The notes under the pieces were generated by a model that worked only from the letters and a program-made list of their open reading frames with translations, ran no database searches and was not told where the DNA came from. From Streptomyces sp. NBC_01446 (GTDB lineage: Bacteria; Actinomycetota; Actinomycetes; Streptomycetales; Streptomycetaceae), in contig NZ_JAPEPO010000001.1 of the NCBI RefSeq assembly GCF_026340095.1, positions 4,228,501 to 4,292,500 of the forward strand: DNA of 64,000 nucleotides. Direction: 5' to 3'. Each line of letters begins with the position of its first letter. The first letter of the stretch is position 1. Made by a program: the position numbers and the translations under genes. Below, in pieces: positions 50,176 to 59,644 of this stretch.

Positions 50176-50788
50176 GCGCCACCCCTCGACACAGCCGGCT
50201 GCCGCGGTGGCATAAGCGCGCGGCATTCGTACACCCAGCGTAGTTCGCCGGATCCCAAGCGTTAAGGGGCATAGTTCCGGATGGCGGGAATATTGTCCGT
50301 ACGGGAGTACGTGCCCGGGGCAGCGCCGTCACGGTGTGCTCCGCCCGTGTGGCCGTGCGCCTGTGCGTGCGCTCTTCTGCGGCCATGGGGGGAGCGCTTC
50401 CATGATGGTGCGTGGGTCGGCCCGCTGTACTGGATCCAGCGGGCTGGGGGATACCGCCGCCTTCATCCCCGCGGGTGGCGGACCGGTCCGGGAGGTGAAG
50501 GGCGCCTCCCGGACCGTGCGTTGCGCGCCGTGGCCGATGCGGTGTGCACAGGTCTGGCCATCCACAGTCGATTTGGCCGAATATCGACGGTGCCGTACGG
50601 CGTCACCGATGCCTCCGAGTGGCCCTCGGGGGGTTCAACTACCGCTCAAAAGGGGCGCATTCGGTGGCGCACGTGCCGCCCCGTCGCCCCTCCCGTACGT
50701 CTCCTTCGTGGCAGCATGGGGACTCTGTTCCTGTGATTTCCTCTGATTCCTTCTGACGAGGTTCTGTCCACAACCTGTGGAGGCGGCG
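50176..50788. other. Long spacer between divergent genes
   Basis: About 610 bp. No reading frame shows the expected codon bias or a recognisable product. It must contain both promoters. A short inverted repeat CGTAC-GGGA-GTACG lies at about 50298-50311. The size is unusual for this gene-dense region, so a small RNA or complex regulation is possible. Confidence 0.3.
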
Positions 50789-52894
50789 ATGCGGTGGTTG
50801 GTGGGGTGGAGCAGTACCGCCGCCGGGCCCGTGCGGTTCGGGTCCGCGGGCTCGACCGGACCCGACGGGGAGACCGTCCACCCCGTGGGCTCCCAGCTCC
50901 TGTGGGGTGACCCCGACCCGCTGTGGGCGGTCGGAGACTGGCGCCCGGACGAGGTCAGGATCGTCAGCGCCGACGAGCGGACCCGTATCGCCGTACTCGG
51001 CACCTGCGGCGCCACCGACGAGCAGCTGCGGGTCGGCCTGTTCGCCGCGCGCGGGGGCGCCCTGCGCCACCTCACCGCATGGTCCGGCAGCTACACCGCC
51101 GTCGTCCAGGTCGGCAGGCGCCTCATGATCGCCGGTGATCTCGCGGGCGCGCGCCCCGTGTTCTACACGCCCTGGGCCGGCGGCACCGCGTACGCGACGG
51201 CCGCCCTGCCGCTCGCCGACCTCATCGAGGCCCACCTCGACATCGGCCATCTCGCGGCCCTGCTCGCCGCCCCCGACGTGCCCGAGGCCCTGCACGACTC
51301 GACGCCGTACCAGGGCGTGCGCCGCATCCCGCCGGGCCACGCGCTGATCCTGCGCGCCGGTGCCCGTGAGATCGCCGGCTACGAACCGGTCGCATCGCTC
51401 GCCGTCGCCGCCCCCTCCGCCGACCCGGCCGGCGCGGTGGACGCCCTGCGCGACGCGCTCGTCGAGGCCGTACGCGCCCGGCTCGCCGCGCCCCGGCACG
51501 TCCCCGGCGCCGACATCGACCCCGGGCCCGTCCCCGGCATGGGCCCCGCCGAGCGGCGCGCCGCCCGCGGCATGCCTGTGCCGGGCATCGGCTCCGACCT
51601 CTCCGGAGGACCCGCGTCCGGGACACTCGCGCTGCTCGCGGCCGGACTGCCCGGACTGCCCGGCACGGTCCTCGGCCACGGCACGGGCGCGGGCGAGCGC
51701 CTCCTCGCCGTCACCTTCAACGACCTGTCCGCGGGCGCCGAGGGGCGCGAGGCCGAACTCCAGCGCGCGGGCGCCATCGCCGCGAATCCGCGGCTGCACC
51801 ACGTCGTCGTCACCGCGGGCGAAGAGGCCCTCCCCTACGCCGAGTTGGACGGCCCCCTCACCGACGAACCCGGCCCCTCCCTGATCACCGCCGCCCGCCA
51901 CCGCGCCCGCCTCCTGTCGGGCAGCGCCGACCACTTCACCGGCTACGGCGCCCGCCAGGTCCTCGACGCGCACCCCGCCCGCCTCGCCGACCTCCTCATG
52001 GACCGGCGCCGGCGCCACATGGTCAAGCCGGTCGCCGCGCTCGCCAAGGCGGACGGCGGATCCGTGCTGGTGCCCGCGCGCGTGTACGGCGCGGCGCGCA
52101 AGCTGGCCCGCACGCCGTACAGGGCGGGCGTCGAAAGCCTCGCGGAGCGGCTGTTGCAGCGGAACTTCGAGGATCCGGGCGGCGAGGCGGGCGCCGTCGG
52201 CGCATCGCTCGCGGCTCTCGCGTGGGCGAGACCGGGGCCCGCCGCGCGCTGGCTGACGGGCGAGGCCCTCGCTGAAGTATCGGTTCGCCTCCAGGACGGC
52301 GCGACGCGGCCGGGCCCGGGACCGGGGCAGCGGCCGGGTGCGTTCCGGGCTCGCGCCGCCCTCGCCCGCCACGCGGCCGACCTGCGCGTCCTCGAACAGG
52401 CCGCCGAGGTCCGCTTCCAGCGCCTGCACGCCCCCTTCCTGGACAACCAGGTCGTCCGCGCCTCCCGCGCCCTGCCCGAGGCGCTCCGCGTGCGGCCCGG
52501 TGCCCGCGCCGACATCCTGCGCGCCGTCCTCGAAGGCGCCGGCGTCAGCGAACTCCCCGCAGGCTGGGGCGCGCCCTCGCACGCGTCGTCCGCCGCGGCG
52601 GCCCGCACCGGCCTGCGCGTCGGTGCCGACCACCTCATCCAGCTCTTCGACACCCCGCTCCTCGCCCAGACCGGCCTGATCGAGGCCCGCGTCGTCCGCA
52701 AGGCCCTGCGCGCGGCGGCCGACGGCGAACCCCTGCCGCTGGACGGCCTCGCCGACCTGGTCTCCCTCGAACTCTGGCTGCGCCGCCTCATCGCCCGCCG
52801 CGGCACCTGCTGGACCGGCACCCCGGCCCGCCAGCGCGCCGTCCCCACGGGGAGCGTCGCACCGCAGCGAGGCGCGCTGGGCGCCGGGCGCTGA
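50789..52894 (+). CDS. Asparagine-synthase-like enzyme lacking the glutaminase nucleophile
   Basis: A 701-residue protein with an asparagine-synthetase-B layout. The N-terminal Ntn-like domain (MRWLVGWSSTAAGPVRF...) lacks the catalytic Cys2, so it cannot use glutamine. The C-terminal ATP-pyrophosphatase domain has the P-loop GSDLSGGPASGTLALL (about 268), where the usual SGGxDS Asp is Ala. VRRIPPGHALIL and HAPFLDNQVVRASRALPEALR fit the fold. It is like amide- or lactam-forming members (beta-lactam synthetase, lasso cyclase), but no precursor or pathway gene is adjacent. ATG 50789 has GGAGG upstream. Genes at this spot are conserved next to the sporulation-associated gene as I recall. Confidence 0.8.
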   Translation: MRWLVGWSSTAAGPVRFGSAGSTGPDGETVHPVGSQLLWGDPDPLWAVGDWRPDEVRIVSADERTRIAVLGTCGATDEQLRVGLFAARGGALRHLTAWSGSYTAVVQVGRRLMIAGDLAGARPVFYTPWAGGTAYATAALPLADLIEAHLDIGHLAALLAAPDVPEALHDSTPYQGVRRIPPGHALILRAGAREIAGYEPVASLAVAAPSADPAGAVDALRDALVEAVRARLAAPRHVPGADIDPGPVPGMGPAERRAARGMPVPGIGSDLSGGPASGTLALLAAGLPGLPGTVLGHGTGAGERLLAVTFNDLSAGAEGREAELQRAGAIAANPRLHHVVVTAGEEALPYAELDGPLTDEPGPSLITAARHRARLLSGSADHFTGYGARQVLDAHPARLADLLMDRRRRHMVKPVAALAKADGGSVLVPARVYGAARKLARTPYRAGVESLAERLLQRNFEDPGGEAGAVGASLAALAWARPGPAARWLTGEALAEVSVRLQDGATRPGPGPGQRPGAFRARAALARHAADLRVLEQAAEVRFQRLHAPFLDNQVVRASRALPEALRVRPGARADILRAVLEGAGVSELPAGWGAPSHASSAAAARTGLRVGADHLIQLFDTPLLAQTGLIEARVVRKALRAAADGEPLPLDGLADLVSLELWLRRLIARRGTCWTGTPARQRAVPTGSVAPQRGALGAGR

Positions 52895-52967
52895 AGAGCC
52901 GCACCCCCAGCACCCCCGAACCGGAATCCGCGCGACTGAGGCCGCCCCCACCCGTGAGAATGGACCC

Positions 52968-55900
52968 GTGCGGTACCGAATTCTGGGCGTCACCGAGGCG
53001 TACGACGATCAAGGCACCCCCCTGCCCGTGGGCGGACAGCGGCTGCGCGCCCTGCTCACGTCGCTCGCGCTGCACGCCGGCCGAACCGCCCCCGCGGACG
53101 CGCTCATCGACGACGTATGGGCCGACGAGCCACCGGCCGACGCGACCGCCGCCCTCCAAGCCCTCGTCGGCCGGCTCCGCCGCGCCCTCGGCAAGGACGC
53201 CGTCACATCGGAGGCGGGCGGCGGCTACCGCCTCGCCGCCCGCCCCGAGGACGTGGACCTGTACGTCTTCGAGCGCCTCGTCCGTGAGGGCACGGCTGCT
53301 CTCACGGCACACGACCCGGCGACCGCCTCCCGTGCCCTGGGCGACGCGCTCGCCCTGTGGCGCGGGCCCGCGCTCGCCGACCTCGCCGACCGCACCGCCG
53401 CGACCCGCCCCGAGGCCCAGCGCCTCGAAGCGGCACGCGCGCGCGTGGCGGCCGATCTGCACCTCGGCCGCGCCGCAGACGTCGTACCGGAGCTGACCGA
53501 ACTCACGCACGCGCACCCGTACGACGAGCCGCTGCACGCCCTGCTCATCCGTGCCCTGCGTGACGCGGGCCGCGGCGCCGACGCGCTCGCCGCATACGAG
53601 ACGGCCCGCCGCACCCTCGCCGACGGCCTCGGCGCGGACCCCGGACCCGAACTGGCCGCCCTGTACGCCGACTTGCTCGACCCCGCCCGCGACTCCGGCC
53701 GCCCGGCACCACCCCGGCAGCCGCAGCGCGACGGCAATCTGCGGCCACGCCTCAACTCGTTCGTCGGCCGGGAACCCGAACTCGACGCCATCCGTTGCGA
53801 CTTGCGTGCGGCCCGCCTCGTCACTCTCACCGGACCCGGCGGCTCCGGCAAGACCCGCCTCGCCGAGGAAGCCGCCGCCGAACACCCCCGCGCCTGGCTC
53901 GCCGAGCTCGCCCCGCTGGACCAGCCCGAGGCCGTGGCCGGCGCCGTCGTCAGCGCCCTCGGCCTGCGCGAGACCGTCCTGATGACCAGCGAGCACACGG
54001 CGCCGCAGGACGACCCCGTGGCCCTGCTCGTCGAACACTGTGCCGCGCGCAGCCTGCTCCTGATCCTCGACAACTGCGAACACGTCATCGGCGCGGCGGC
54101 CGCGCTCGCCGAGACCCTCCTCACCCACTGCCCCGGCCTCACGGTCCTCGCCACCAGCCGCGAACCCCTGGGCGTGCCCGGCGAGTCCGTGCGCCCCGTC
54201 GAACCCCTGCCGCCCGACCCCGCGCACCGCCTGTTCGCGGAGCGCGCCCGTGCCGTGCGCCCCGACTTCGACGTCACCGGCGACCCCGAGGCCGTGGCCG
54301 AGATCTGCCGCCGCCTCGACGGCCTGCCGCTCGCCATCGAGCTGGCCGCGGCCCGCCTCAGACTGCTCACCCCCCGCCAGATCGCGGACCGGCTCGACGA
54401 CCGCTTCCGCCTGCTGACCAGCGGCAGCCGCACCGTACTGCCCCGCCAGCAGACCCTGCGCGCCGTCGTCGACTGGTCCTGGGACCTCCTCGACGAGCAG
54501 GAGCGCACGGTCCTGCGCGAGGCGTCCGTCTTCGCCGGAGGCTGGGACCTGGAGGCCGCGGAGGCCGTCTGCACCGGACCCGCATCCGACCTGATCGGCG
54601 CGCTCGTCGACAAGTCCCTCCTGGTCGCCACCCCGGGCGACGGCAGCATGCGGTACCGGATGCTGGAGACGATCCACGAGTACGCGACCGAACGCGCCGC
54701 CGAGACACCACAGCTGCGGACCGAGGCCGAGCGGCGCCACGTCGCCTACTTCCGCGCCCTCGTCGAGAAGGCCGACCCGCTCCTGCGCTCCGCCGAACAA
54801 CTCCCGTGGATCGAGCGCCTGGAGACAGAACTCGACAACCTCCGCGCCGCGCTCCACCGCTCCACGGTGACCGGCGACATGGAGTCCGCGGTCGCACTCG
54901 CGCTCTCCACCGGCTGGTTCTGGTGGCTGCGCAACTACCGCAGGGAGGGAGCCGAGTGGGTCGGTCACATCCTGGAGCAGCTGCTCCCGACGCACCGCCC
55001 GGACCGTCCGGCCCTGTCCGTCTGCCGGGTCCCCCCGCGCGAAGGGCGGACGTTCCCCGCCGCGGACGACCTGGCGGACGAGGACGACCCCCTGTACTGG
55101 CCGCTCATGGAGCTGCGCCTCCTGCACATCTTCTTCGTGGCCCAGACCCTGCCCGAGAGCGCCCTGCGGGGCGAGGCCGACCGGGAGTACCTCATGCGGG
55201 TGCGCGACGCCTTCGCGCGGCCCGGGCCCGCGGGGGCGCGCTTCCCCGGCATCATCTGGCCGTTCACCGTGCACTTCCTGAACAACCCGGAGGACGTCAG
55301 GACCGCCCTCGACCAGGCCGTCGCCAACTGCCGTGTGTACGGCGCCGAGTGGGAGATCGGCGTCACCCTGATGTTCCGTACGCACACGGCCGTCGACGGG
55401 CCGGGCAACCTCACGGGCGTCGACGACGACGTCGCCGAGCTGCGGACCATCAGCCGCCGCGTCGGGGACCGGTGGATGCGCGCCCAGGTGTGCAGCGCCG
55501 CCGGTGAGGCGGCCATCGCCCGCAGCCGGTTCGACGAGGCGAAGGGAGAGTTCGAGGAGGCACTGCGCCTCGCCTACGAGGTCGGCGCGTACGCGGAGGC
55601 GCCGTTCCTCATCGCCCGGCTCGGCGAGATCGCCTACCGCTCCGGCGAACGCGACGCGGCGCGCAAGCTCCTGACCGAGGCGATCGGGGAGGCCGACCGG
55701 TACGGGGTGCCGGATCCCCACGCGTACGTGCTGCTCCTGAACGCCCTGATGGCGGTGGAGGACGGCGAGGTGGCGCGGGCCCGCGCGCTGTGCGACGACG
55801 CGGCCACGGAGTCGTCGCGGGGCACCCCGCCACCGCAGTTCACGGCGCTCGTCGGCGGTGTCGACGCGCGGATCACGGCGGCCGAGTCGGGGCCCGCGCG

Positions 55901-56231
55901 CGGCCTCGCGGTCCTCACCGACGCCCTGCGGTACGCGGTCGAGAACCGCTGTGCGGAGAGCGTCTGCGCGGACCTCGCGGGCCGCGGGGCGCTCTTCCTG
56001 GCCCAGCTGGGCGACACGGAGGGCGCGGTACGGCTGGTCGCCGCGTCCGACGGCTGGCGCGGTGACTCCGAGCGGCCCCTGCCCGAACGCGCCGAGATCG
56101 AGGCGCTGGAGGCGGAGGCGGCCGCCGCGCTGGGCGCCGCCCGGTACGCCGACGCGCGCGCCGCGGGCGCCGGGCACACGGCGGCCGAGGAGGTCACGTT
56201 CCTGACGGAACGCGTCCGCCGCTTCAACTGA
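52968..56231 (+). CDS. AfsR/SARP-family regulator (SARP + NB-ARC + TPR)
   Basis: A 1087-residue regulator. The N-terminal OmpR-like winged helix (MRYRILGVTEAYDDQG, GGQRLRALLTSLALHAGRT, then VGRLRRALG) and the BTAD domain (AYETARRTLADGLGADPGPEL) form the SARP module. An NB-ARC ATPase follows with P-loop LTGPGGSGKTRLAEE (about 285) and LLLILDNCEHV. TPR-like helices fill the C-terminal half. Such proteins activate secondary-metabolism genes on an unknown signal, as AfsR does. The GTG start lies 6 nt after GAGAAT, so it may be leaderless. It ends 20 bp from the convergent sigma factor gene. Confidence 0.92.
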   Translation: MRYRILGVTEAYDDQGTPLPVGGQRLRALLTSLALHAGRTAPADALIDDVWADEPPADATAALQALVGRLRRALGKDAVTSEAGGGYRLAARPEDVDLYVFERLVREGTAALTAHDPATASRALGDALALWRGPALADLADRTAATRPEAQRLEAARARVAADLHLGRAADVVPELTELTHAHPYDEPLHALLIRALRDAGRGADALAAYETARRTLADGLGADPGPELAALYADLLDPARDSGRPAPPRQPQRDGNLRPRLNSFVGREPELDAIRCDLRAARLVTLTGPGGSGKTRLAEEAAAEHPRAWLAELAPLDQPEAVAGAVVSALGLRETVLMTSEHTAPQDDPVALLVEHCAARSLLLILDNCEHVIGAAAALAETLLTHCPGLTVLATSREPLGVPGESVRPVEPLPPDPAHRLFAERARAVRPDFDVTGDPEAVAEICRRLDGLPLAIELAAARLRLLTPRQIADRLDDRFRLLTSGSRTVLPRQQTLRAVVDWSWDLLDEQERTVLREASVFAGGWDLEAAEAVCTGPASDLIGALVDKSLLVATPGDGSMRYRMLETIHEYATERAAETPQLRTEAERRHVAYFRALVEKADPLLRSAEQLPWIERLETELDNLRAALHRSTVTGDMESAVALALSTGWFWWLRNYRREGAEWVGHILEQLLPTHRPDRPALSVCRVPPREGRTFPAADDLADEDDPLYWPLMELRLLHIFFVAQTLPESALRGEADREYLMRVRDAFARPGPAGARFPGIIWPFTVHFLNNPEDVRTALDQAVANCRVYGAEWEIGVTLMFRTHTAVDGPGNLTGVDDDVAELRTISRRVGDRWMRAQVCSAAGEAAIARSRFDEAKGEFEEALRLAYEVGAYAEAPFLIARLGEIAYRSGERDAARKLLTEAIGEADRYGVPDPHAYVLLLNALMAVEDGEVARARALCDDAATESSRGTPPPQFTALVGGVDARITAAESGPARGLAVLTDALRYAVENRCAESVCADLAGRGALFLAQLGDTEGAVRLVAASDGWRGDSERPLPERAEIEALEAEAAAALGAARYADARAAGAGHTAAEEVTFLTERVRRFN

Positions 56232-56251
56232 GGCCCCTCAGCCGAGGCAGC

Positions 56252-58204
56252 TCACCGGCAGGTGAATCGGGACTCCGCCCAGTCCCCGACCGCGAGCGAG
56301 TCGAGCTTCGTCTGCGGCTCGGTGACCAGCCGGATCGCCTTGCGTCCCGCGAGATTCACATGAATCGGAACGGCCGGGTCCCCACCCCTGAGGACCTGCG
56401 ACTTCCACAGCCGCACCCCGTCCGCGTACACGGTGAACCGCACCGCTCCCGTGCCCAGCGTCATGTCGTCGACACCGGCGAAGGCGTCGTACACGGTGCA
56501 GCTGCGGTTGAGGTCGATGGTCACGGAGGAGTTCGCGTGGACGGTGACCCCGTTCGCGTACTCCTTGTCCGCGACGCGCAGGCCCCACCGCTGCCACACC
56601 CAACTGCTCTCGCCGGGCCGGATCTCCGGCTTGGTGCCGTCACCGAGCCCGCCGTACGACAGCTGGTTCAGCTGGTAGACGGCCGGGGCGGGCGGCGGGG
56701 GAGGCGTGGGCTTCGGGGTGGGTTCGGGCGTCGGCTTCGGAGGCGGCGTCGGCTTGGGCGTGGGCTTCGGCGCCGGCTTCGGGGTGGGGGTCGGCTTCGG
56801 CGCGGGCTCGGGGGGAGGCGTCGGCTGCGGGGCCGGCGGCTCGGGCTTCGGCTCGGGGGGAGGCGTCGGCTTCGGCGGGGTGCTGGGCTGGGAGACCGCC
56901 GGCTTCTCCTTGTGCGCCTCCGGCTTGGACTTCTGCGGGTCGCCCGCGAGGGCGATCGCCACCGCCACGGCCACGCCCGCCGCGACCACACCGGCCGCGA
57001 TGCCCGCCTTCACGGGCGCGCCGAGCCCCTCGGACGCCGCGGCGCCACCGCCCGCGGCCCCTCCGGAGCCGCCCCCCGCCGCGGCCGCCGCACCGGCGCC
57101 CGCCGCACTCGCGGCGCCGCCCCCGATGAGGGCGACCACCTTCGCGTACCCGGCGGCACCGAACCAGCCGATGACCGCGACCGGCACGACACCCGGGATC
57201 CCGCTGGCCACTTCCTTGATCTGACCGGCGGCGAGCCGGCACTTGGCGCACTCCTCCAGGTGCTTGCGCAGACCGCGTTCGGCCCGGGTGCGCAGGCTGC
57301 CGCGGGCGTACGCGCCGAGCCGGTCGGCGTAGCGCGCGCACTCCTCGTCCTGGGTGAGGGTGGTACTCACATGGGCCTGGAGGTACGCCTCCTTGAGGCC
57401 CTCGCGGGCGCGCTTGGCCAGCACGCGCGTGCCGTTGGCGTCGAGCCCGAAGAGCGTGGCGACCTCGCTGGGCGACTCGTCCTCGATCTCCGTGTGCCAC
57501 AGGACGGCCTGCCAGCGCTCGGGCAGGGACCGGAAGGCCTGCATGGCCATGGACTGCTCGGCCTCGTGCATCGCGCGGACGTCGGCGCCGAGATCCAGCG
57601 TGTCGTCGTCGGAGACCTCGCTGGAGCGGGCGGCCTGCTGGGCGAACACCGCGAAGTCCTCGACCAGGTGTTCGCGCTTCGCCGACTTCGTCCAGCCCGC
57701 GGCGACGCGGCGCACGGTGGTCAGCAGATAGGCGCGCACCGCGTGCTCGGGCCCGCTGCCGCCGCGCACGGCCTGAAGCATGCGCGCGAACACCTCGGCC
57801 GTGAGGTCGTCGGCGGTGTGCCCGTCCCGGCAGCAGGTGCGTGCGTAACGGTGGACGGCGGTCGAGTGCCGGCGGTACAGCTCCTCGTACGCGGTGTCGT
57901 CGCCGGACCGCATACGGGCGATCAGGTCGGCGTCCGCCGGAGGCGTGTCCCGCGGGGGCGGCAGGACGGACTTCCCGGAGCCGACGCCGGGCTCGCGCTG
58001 CTGCGGGACGCTCGGGCCGGGGAGGTCCCCGCCCGGGGCTTCGGAGGTTTCGGAGGGACCGGAGGAGCCGGAGCGTTCGGAGCCCGGCGAGTCGTCCCGG
58101 AGTGGACCTCCCTGGCTCGGCACCTGCCGCGCGGGCAGCCCACCGGTCTCGGTGCCGCCCGCACCACTGCTCTCGAGTGGCTCGTCCCGCCCGTCAACGC
58201 TCAT
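56252..58204 (-). CDS. ECF sigma factor fused to zinc-finger anti-sigma, transmembrane and NPCBM domains
   Basis: A 650-residue one-piece regulator. Residues 1-90 are disordered. Sigma region 2 follows (about 92-165; ADLIARMRSGDDTAYEELYR, DDLTAEVFARML), then region 4 (about 218-278; SLPERWQAVLWHTEIEDESP, NGTRVLAKRAREGL). A zinc-finger anti-sigma motif HLEECAKC (His315, Cys319, Cys322) comes next, then a Gly/Ala-rich stretch, a membrane helix (about 399-420), a Pro-rich wall-spanning stalk (434-508) and a C-terminal NPCBM carbohydrate-binding domain (509-650; NGVTVHANSSVTIDL). The wall domain would be outside and the sigma domain inside. I recall SCO4117 and the ECF52 group as such fusions. 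ATG 58204 follows GGGGG. Confidence 0.9.
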   Translation of the reverse strand: MSVDGRDEPLESSGAGGTETGGLPARQVPSQGGPLRDDSPGSERSGSSGPSETSEAPGGDLPGPSVPQQREPGVGSGKSVLPPPRDTPPADADLIARMRSGDDTAYEELYRRHSTAVHRYARTCCRDGHTADDLTAEVFARMLQAVRGGSGPEHAVRAYLLTTVRRVAAGWTKSAKREHLVEDFAVFAQQAARSSEVSDDDTLDLGADVRAMHEAEQSMAMQAFRSLPERWQAVLWHTEIEDESPSEVATLFGLDANGTRVLAKRAREGLKEAYLQAHVSTTLTQDEECARYADRLGAYARGSLRTRAERGLRKHLEECAKCRLAAGQIKEVASGIPGVVPVAVIGWFGAAGYAKVVALIGGGAASAAGAGAAAAAGGGSGGAAGGGAAASEGLGAPVKAGIAAGVVAAGVAVAVAIALAGDPQKSKPEAHKEKPAVSQPSTPPKPTPPPEPKPEPPAPQPTPPPEPAPKPTPTPKPAPKPTPKPTPPPKPTPEPTPKPTPPPPPAPAVYQLNQLSYGGLGDGTKPEIRPGESSWVWQRWGLRVADKEYANGVTVHANSSVTIDLNRSCTVYDAFAGVDDMTLGTGAVRFTVYADGVRLWKSQVLRGGDPAVPIHVNLAGRKAIRLVTEPQTKLDSLAVGDWAESRFTCR

Positions 58205-58474
58205 CGCGGAAAGCCCCCGACTGCACACTCAGACCCGAACACGCGGGAAAGAGTGCCACACGGGTGGCCCGCATCGCCTGCCCGTGCTCGGCAACCACTC
58301 ATCCGTGGAAACTTCGCACAACGAAGTACTAGCTTTCACTCGTACGGGTAGTGGTCAACGAGCGTGCCAAAAACGGGAGTTGGCCGCGCGCGACGCACAT
58401 GCGCCACCCACGGCCGTCCCCACGCCTGTCGCGTCCGCTCGGGGAGCCCAGCCCCTACGCGGTGCCGCCCGCCC

Positions 58475-59266
58475 CTACGCGGGCCGCGACCGCAGCCCTT
58501 CGAGCAGGATGTCCAGAAGTCGCGACGACGCCGCGGCCTGCTGTGCGGCGTCCGGCAGCGAAGGCGCCGCCGTGGCGATCACCAGCAGCACGTCCGCCAC
58601 CGTCACGTCCTCGCGGAGCTCCGACGCCGCGCGCGCCCGGTCCACGAGCTGCCCGACGACGTCGAGCAGCGCGGCGACGCCCGCGTCGTCCGCCGGTACG
58701 GCCTCGGTGGCCGGGGACGTGCGCTGCTCCACGAGACGCAGGTCGGACGGGACGACGGCGTGCCGCTGCTGCGGAACCCGCGTCTCGTCCCGGACCGCGC
58801 CCGCCGCGTCGGCCGGCTCGTCGGCGACGCCGACGCGCAGCACCTGCGGAGGCAGCAGCCGCCCCGCACCGGAGGCGACGGACGTGCGCAGGAAGCGCGA
58901 CAGCGCCGACCACGGCTCGTCCTCCTGGCCGAGGGCGGCACGCGCCTGGTCGGTCAGCCGGGAGGTCTCCTCCTCGGCTATGCGCCGCACCAGTACGTCC
59001 TTGCTCGGGAAGCGCCGGTACACCGTGCCGACACCGACCCGGGCGCGCCGCGCCACGTCCTCCATCGGCGCGCCGTACCCCAGCTCGCCGAAGACCTCGC
59101 GCGCCGCGCGCAGGACGTGCTCGAGATTGCGCTGGGCATCCACCCGGAGCGGCGCCGCACGCGAACTGTCGCCCGCGCCACGACCGTTACCGCTCGCGGC
59201 GGCCGGTCCGCCGGCCACGGCCGAAGCGGAAGCCGTCGAAGTCCATTGAGAGTCCTGAATGTGCAT
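58475..59266 (-). CDS. atrA: TetR-family regulator AtrA
   Basis: A 263-residue TetR-type regulator. A low-complexity N-terminus (MHIQDSQWTSTASASAVAGG) leads to the helix-turn-helix ARRARVGVGTVYRRFPSKD (around residues 80-98) and a helical ligand-binding domain. The start sequence and the position divergent from ndh match AtrA (SCO4118) of S. coelicolor as I recall. AtrA activates actII-ORF4 (actinorhodin), the streptomycin regulator strR in S. griseus, and nagE2. ATG 59266 is preceded by GGGGGA. A cluster of palindromes 67-101 bp upstream suggests autoregulation. Confidence 0.92.
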   Translation of the reverse strand: MHIQDSQWTSTASASAVAGGPAAASGNGRGAGDSSRAAPLRVDAQRNLEHVLRAAREVFGELGYGAPMEDVARRARVGVGTVYRRFPSKDVLVRRIAEEETSRLTDQARAALGQEDEPWSALSRFLRTSVASGAGRLLPPQVLRVGVADEPADAAGAVRDETRVPQQRHAVVPSDLRLVEQRTSPATEAVPADDAGVAALLDVVGQLVDRARAASELREDVTVADVLLVIATAAPSLPDAAQQAAASSRLLDILLEGLRSRPA

Positions 59267-59332
59267 ATGTGTTCCCCCGGTAATGACGTCTCCCCCCGGA
59301 GACTCTCCCCGCCATCGGCAACCGGAGCGTGA

Positions 59333-59367
59333 GGAACAGGTTCCACGGATCCGTCCGACGGATCCGT
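59333..59367. promoter_or_regulatory. Cluster of three palindromes in the atrA-ndh spacer
   Basis: GGAAC-AG-GTTCC (59333-59344) abuts two perfect ACGGATCCGT palindromes (59345-59354 and 59358-59367, 13-bp period). A further hairpin GTCTCC-N4-GGAGAC lies at 59288-59303, nearer to atrA. The rest of the 378-bp spacer holds both divergent promoters. These are likely operators, perhaps for AtrA itself. Confidence 0.5.
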
Positions 59368-59644
59368 CAGCGCATCCCCCGACACCCCGACAGCACACGA
59401 ACATAGTTGAGCCGGAGTCAATTCAGAAGGGGCAGGTTCCGCACGGAGCGCCCCCCGAACGGAGTAAGCGACGATTCCACCCCGATTGCACCCCCGCACC
59501 TCACCCGCCACATGTGCGCTGACCTGCGGACATGTCCCGGACTCCGGCAATTCGCCCACCCGGCGGCCGGCGCAAGCGCCGGTCACACAATTTGCCGGGG
59601 CTGTGGACAAACTCAGGTGGCCGATGCGTCATGGGGTGGTGTCG

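Noticed and set aside
50281..50736. 151-codon frame in the spacer before the asparagine-synthase-like gene
   Set aside because: Atypical codon usage, Cys/Trp/Arg-rich product, no ribosome-binding site, several competing frames.
50789..52894. Lasso-peptide or beta-lactam cluster around the synthase-like gene
   Set aside because: No precursor peptide, leader peptidase, RRE protein or oxygenase was found within reach.
52788..56177. 1129-codon minus-strand frame
   Set aside because: Shadow of the SARP regulator; Gly/Val/Arg-rich composition with no domain.
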